Made by a program: the position numbers and the translations under genes. 64,000 nt of DNA. It comes from Siniperca chuatsi. Taxonomy: Eukaryota > Chordata > Actinopteri > Centrarchiformes > Sinipercidae. Of this stretch, positions 59,971 through 64,000 are shown piece after piece. The number at the start of each line of letters is the position of its first letter. Within the stretch, counting starts at the first letter, position 1. The notes beneath the pieces are model-generated. The model was not told where the DNA came from and ran no database searches. It saw only the letters and a program-made list of their open reading frames with translations. The stretch covers positions 3,412,218 to 3,476,217 of the forward strand of contig NC_058065.1 in assembly GCF_020085105.1 (NCBI RefSeq), given 5' to 3'.

Positions 59971-62900
59971 ATGGCTGCCCATCGAATTATTAGAATGACG
60001 AACAACAACCACATCCTCCCTCGCTGTAAGTCTGAGGGGACACTCATCGACCTCAGTGAAGGGGTCACCGGAGCCAGTCTCAGTGATGTCAAAGGTAAGT
60101 GTTTCACTTTAGCCGCACCAGGTTTATGTAATTGCTGTTACAACTTGGGAAAACATTATGTGTTCTGTAAGGTACAAGACTCAATTATTTCAGTAAGGGT
60201 TCACTCACTATCAGTAGAATTTAAATTATTTGTTGTTTTAATTTTGTGCTTTTCATCTTTTGCAACTAAATTATTCAGTCATGTTTTTTAAAACATTATT
60301 ATTCTTTCTATGGCTCTTGCACTTGGTTGCGCTTCATTACAGCTTTGCTTACATGCTCTATATACGCTAATGAGGTGAACTAAAAATAGTAAATGATGCT
60401 GTAAATTATGCACTTCATCTGCTCATACATTTACCTAGTGATCTGAAAATGTAGTTGCATTCAGAATGATTTAAAAATAAGGTTTTCAGTTATTTTGGGG
60501 GTATTTTGGCTGCCTTTAGGTTTTAAGATATCTGTTTCAGCATACTTGAAAGTTTTAAGTGTTAAAATGAACCATAGAACCAGCTGGACATAAACCTTTA
60601 TGTCTGTAGTACCATCATGTCATTAGTGCAACTGGTCCATTATGTCTGTCTGATTATGAGCAGTATTTTGAGCAATCAGCCAATGAGTGCACTTATCTAA
60701 AGTAGGGTCAAGCCAGTTACAATACTGCTTTATAATCAAGACAAATAAAAGACCATCATTAATAGTAGTTTTTCGTTTTCAGTGCCTTCTCCCAGTGCCT
60801 TAAGGCTGGACACTTCAGCTTCCTATGGAGCTGCACAGGAAGTGGTTGCCATAAAGGATTATTGCCCCAGCAGCTTCACCACGCTGAAATTCTCCAAAGG
60901 TGATCACCTCTATGTGCTTGACACATCAGGTGGAGAGTGGTGGTATGCCCACAACAACACGGAAATGGGCTACATCCCGGCTGCCTATGTCCAGCCGGTC
61001 AACTTCAGGAACTCTTCGCTTAGCGACAGTGGGATGATTGACAGTCTCGGGGAAGGGTACGAGGATGGGTCAAAGGAGTTTGGAGGTTTGGGGGAGTGGA
61101 CAGGGATGTCCCTTAAGCCCTCCCCAATTTACAACAACAGTTCCTTCTCTGTGAACCCCTTTATCTGTCCGTTAGATCAAAACTGCAAAGATATAGGTGT
61201 AAGGAACTCAACAGACCTTATTCTGTTTGATGCACTGGCATCTCCTTCATCTTGCTCCAACTTTAACACTAGTACAATCATGACCAATGGGTTCAGCAGC
61301 TGCCACATTAACAATACCACCCCCACCAGCCCAAACCAAGAAGTTGTACCTAACTCTCACAGGGATAACCCATTCTTCAGGAGTAAACGTTCCCACAGTC
61401 TCTCAGAACTGTCAGTCCTGCAGGCGCAGTCAAATCCAACCTTACCCTCTTCAGGATTCTTCACAGGCCTTAAGGCTCCTTCACCGGAGCAGTTTCAAAG
61501 CAGGGAGGACTTTAGGACTGCTTGGTTGAACCACAGAAAGCTAGCCAGGTCTTGCCATGACCTTGACTCCCTGGGCCAGAGTCCTGGGTGGGGCCAGACG
61601 CAGCCGGTGGAGACCAACATCGTGTGCTGGTTGGACAGTAATGGAGGAGTTGTTCAGCTCCCAGACACCCACATCAGCGCACACATCCCCGAAGGCCACG
61701 TCAGCCAGGGAGACCACCAACAGATCTCCATGAAAGCCTTACTAGACCCTCCTCTGGAGCTCAACAATGACCAGTGCTCCACTGTCAGCCCTGTGGTGGA
61801 GATCAAGCTCAGCAACATGGAGACCAAGTCCTTTATCACATTGGAGATGAAGGTATTGGTAACTGTCAAGAAGGAAAGTTGTCACACTGCAGAGGTGCTT
61901 TGCGTTCGAAGTGACTGCAAAGAAGGGCCTTACATGCCTGTCCCTAATGCTTACATTTACAAGGATACTGTCCAGGTGCAGTTGGATAGTCTAGAGCCTT
62001 GTATGTATGTGGCTGTTGTGATTCAGTCACAGTACATCAGCCACAATACGACTGTTTGGGACCATGTGCAGAGGAAAGTAACTCTGGGTGTGTATGGACC
62101 CAAACACATCCACCCTTCCTTCAAGACAGTTGTGGCCATGTTTGGACATGACTGCGCCCCCAAGACTTTGTTGGTAAGTGAGGTAGGCCGGCAAGGTAGC
62201 TCCACCCCGCAAGTGGCCCTCCAGCTGTGGGGGAAGCACCAGTTCATGCTGGGGTTCCCTCAGGACCTCCAGGTGGGATTGTACTCCAACATGTCCAATT
62301 ACCAGGTGAAGGCGAGCGAGGGTGCAGGGATGATTCGGGGATTTCAGGTTAAACTGGGGAAAGTCAGCAGGCTGCTGTACATGATCACATCACACAACCC
62401 CAACAGCATCTCAGACTTCACTCTCAGGGTCCAAGTCAAGGACGCCCTCGACTGTATCCTCACCCAGTTCTGTGTCCAAACTCCTCAGCCGCCGCCAAAG
62501 ACCGGAGCGAGGATAATGGGCCAGAGGAGGTTTCTGAAAAAGAAAGAGGTGGATAAGATTGTCCTCTCACCGCTGGCTGTCACTTCCAAATACCCAAAGT
62601 TTCAGGACCGGTGCATTATCAACCTTAAATTCGGCAAGTTGATCAAAACAGTGATCAGGCAGCACAAGAGCACTTATCTGTTGGAGTACAAGAAGGGGGA
62701 TGTTATTGCCTTGCTCAGCGAGGAGAAAATCAAACTGCGAGGGCAACTGCGGACCAAAGAGTGGTACATTGGATACTATCAGGGGAAGATAGGCCTTGTC
62801 CATGCCAAGAACGTTTTAGTTCTGGGTAAGGTCAAGCCCATTTATTGGTGTGGGCCGGACCTAACGACCACAATGCTCCTGGAGCAGATCCTGAAGCCTT

Positions 62901-63136
62901 GCAAATTTCTTACATACATCTACGCAACTGTGAGGACGGTTTTAATGGAGAATGTGGGCAACTGGAGGACGTTTGCAGATGCCCTGGGGTATGGAAATTT
63001 GCCACTGAATTATTTTTGCCGGACAGAGCTGGACAATGAGCCGGAGAAGGTGGCGTCGGTTCTGGAAAAACTCAAAGAGGAGTGTACGAACGTGGAGAAC
63101 AAGGAGAGGAAGTCCTTCCAGAGGGAACTCATGATG
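59971..63136 (+). CDS. sh3bp4: SH3 domain-binding protein 4, N-terminal 826 residues
   Basis: The coding exons are 59971-60094 (donor AAAG|GTAAGT) and 60783-63136 (acceptor TTTTCAG, donor ATGATG|GTAAGA). The junction codon restores [13 protein letters not shown] as in human SH3BP4. The first SH3 domain is at residues ~61-115 (ALYDY-type [21 protein letters not shown]). NPF motifs lie at 166-168 and 237-239. An Akt-type RSKRSHS site at 241-247 corresponds to human Ser246. A ZU5 domain runs from ~320 and a second SH3 from ~650-727 ([16 protein letters not shown]). Human SH3BP4 has 963 residues, and the C-terminal ~135 (death-like domain) lie in exons beyond the window. Without splicing the frame would run 29 codons into the intron. 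The protein regulates clathrin-mediated transferrin-receptor endocytosis and inhibits Rag GTPase/mTORC1 signalling in amino-acid starvation. Human has three NPF motifs, while only two are seen here. Confidence 0.96.
60095..60782 (+). other. sh3bp4 intron between coding exons
   Basis: A 688-bp AT-rich intron with GTAAGT donor and TTTTCAG acceptor. No repeat or RNA was recognised. Confidence 0.8.
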
Positions 63137-64000
63137 GTAAGACCAAGACATTTAAGACATGTTTTCATTTTATGGTGTCATTGTTTTTATGGCCTGTTTT
63201 CACAAACGCAGGAGGCCATATGACACACTGGTAACAATGATAACATTTCACACTGACCTGGCAGAAGCCTAAAAGTTGGAAAAAAGTGTTTGTATTATGT
63301 AAAGTTAATGTCTCTCTGTAGTCCTTCCCATATTGTGTTTTCCTGAGATTTCTGAGCAGGCATTAGTATGAATAATTTGGATGAATTTTGGCTAAGAAAG
63401 GCTCACATTGAAAAGGGAATGAGGACTCTCTCAACATCTGCTTTACAGCGGCTTTGAGCCTTGGACTTATTAAGTTGGGAACTGTGAAGCTGCATCCCTT
63501 TTTCTAAAAGTAGAAACTACAAAACTGACCTTTAAAGTTGTTATCAGGGGGATGAAAATCTATCACAGTCCCAAAGACAAAAATGGGGTGCTGCCCATTG
63601 TGTGATTCCAAATTAGGTCTAAATTTCAATTAGCCATTTATCTATAAATCCCTAAAAATAGTGAAAAGGCCTACGGCAAGTTCAGAGCCTAAGGCGATGT
63701 TGCTTGTTTTGGCTGATCAACAATCCAAAATCCAGATTCAGTCAATTTGATGATATAAAACAGAGACAAGCAGTAAATTCTCACATTTGAGAAGCTGGAA
63801 ACAGACGATATATTACTTTTGTTTAACTTTGTTTGACAACTCATAGGCTTTCACAGCCCTATTCACTGCCATTGGTGCTGCTAAAAAATCAAGTGTTTTG
63901 TCTTTGTTTATTGGTAAAGAGTACGACAAGTTCACAATCACTGAATTGTCCTTGAACAGAGAAATACAGTACATAATGTCTTACAATTGGTGCCATTGCT
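63137..64000 (+). other. sh3bp4 intron after the large exon, runs off the window
   Basis: It begins with GTAAGA. 63665-63815 resembles the repeat at 36060-36260 (CAATCCAAAATCCAGATTCAG, ATGATATAAAACAGAG). No further exon appears before the end of the window. Confidence 0.7.

Noticed and set aside
63137..63223. C-terminal extension of sh3bp4 past ATGATG
   Set aside because: This is intron read-through. A GTAAGA donor sits at 63137, and the family continues with further conserved sequence encoded beyond the window.
1..64000. CRISPR array, prophage, restriction or defence operon
   Set aside because: No direct-repeat/spacer array or operon-like gene run exists. The window is vertebrate nuclear DNA.

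Overview
The window looks like nuclear DNA of a teleost fish, probably a percomorph. The reasons are spliced vertebrate genes with short exons in long AT-rich introns, many (CA)n/(GT)n microsatellites, and a dense load of fish-type interspersed repeats. These repeats include a hAT-like MITE with CAGTGGTGG...CCACCACTG ends, TTAA-flanked MITEs, LINE remnants, a degenerate tRNA-derived SINE, and a GTTAGCATGCTAAC-rich repeat. I see no bacterial operon, CRISPR array, virus or phage.

Three genes can be supported. (1) 12.86-17.8 kb, minus strand: a small single-pass membrane protein of 108 residues of the glycophorin C type (juxtamembrane RHKGSYVTNE). It has three coding exons and a probable non-coding first exon. 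Its C-terminus lacks the EYFI PDZ ligand usual in this group. (2) 21.0-23.1 kb, minus strand: s100b, a 94-residue S100 calcium-binding protein. It has two coding exons and a TATA-box promoter with a non-coding first exon. (3) 50.4-63.1 kb and beyond, plus strand: sh3bp4. A CRE and GC-box promoter with a 5' UTR exon lies near 50.4-50.7 kb, the start codon is at 59971, and one 2.35-kb exon encodes most of the protein. The last ~135 residues lie beyond the window. An unidentified 76-codon exon-like frame (25662-25892, minus) and a perfect RFX X-box (28727-28740) hint at a further, unresolved gene.

Layout: 0-12.8 kb is intergenic with MITE/LINE debris and two minisatellite-like tracts. 12.8-23.1 kb holds the two minus-strand genes, separated by a degenerate ~219-bp tandem array. 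23.2-50.4 kb is a large gene-poor interval containing repeats and the orphan exon. 50.4-64 kb is sh3bp4, whose ~9.2-kb first intron holds microsatellites, a ~625-bp homopyrimidine tract and nested MITEs.

The three genes have unrelated roles: membrane-skeleton linkage, calcium signalling, and endocytosis/amino-acid signalling. Nothing suggests a functional cluster. The most unusual material is repeat architecture: a composite hAT-type MITE carrying a second repeat at a shared junction, foldback derivatives, and a TTAA-MITE nested in a hAT-MITE. A second group is gene-level oddities: a stop codon that overlaps AATAAA and removes a PDZ ligand, a 3'-flanking hairpin in s100b, and three upstream ATGs before the sh3bp4 start. 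I found no convincing new multi-gene system.
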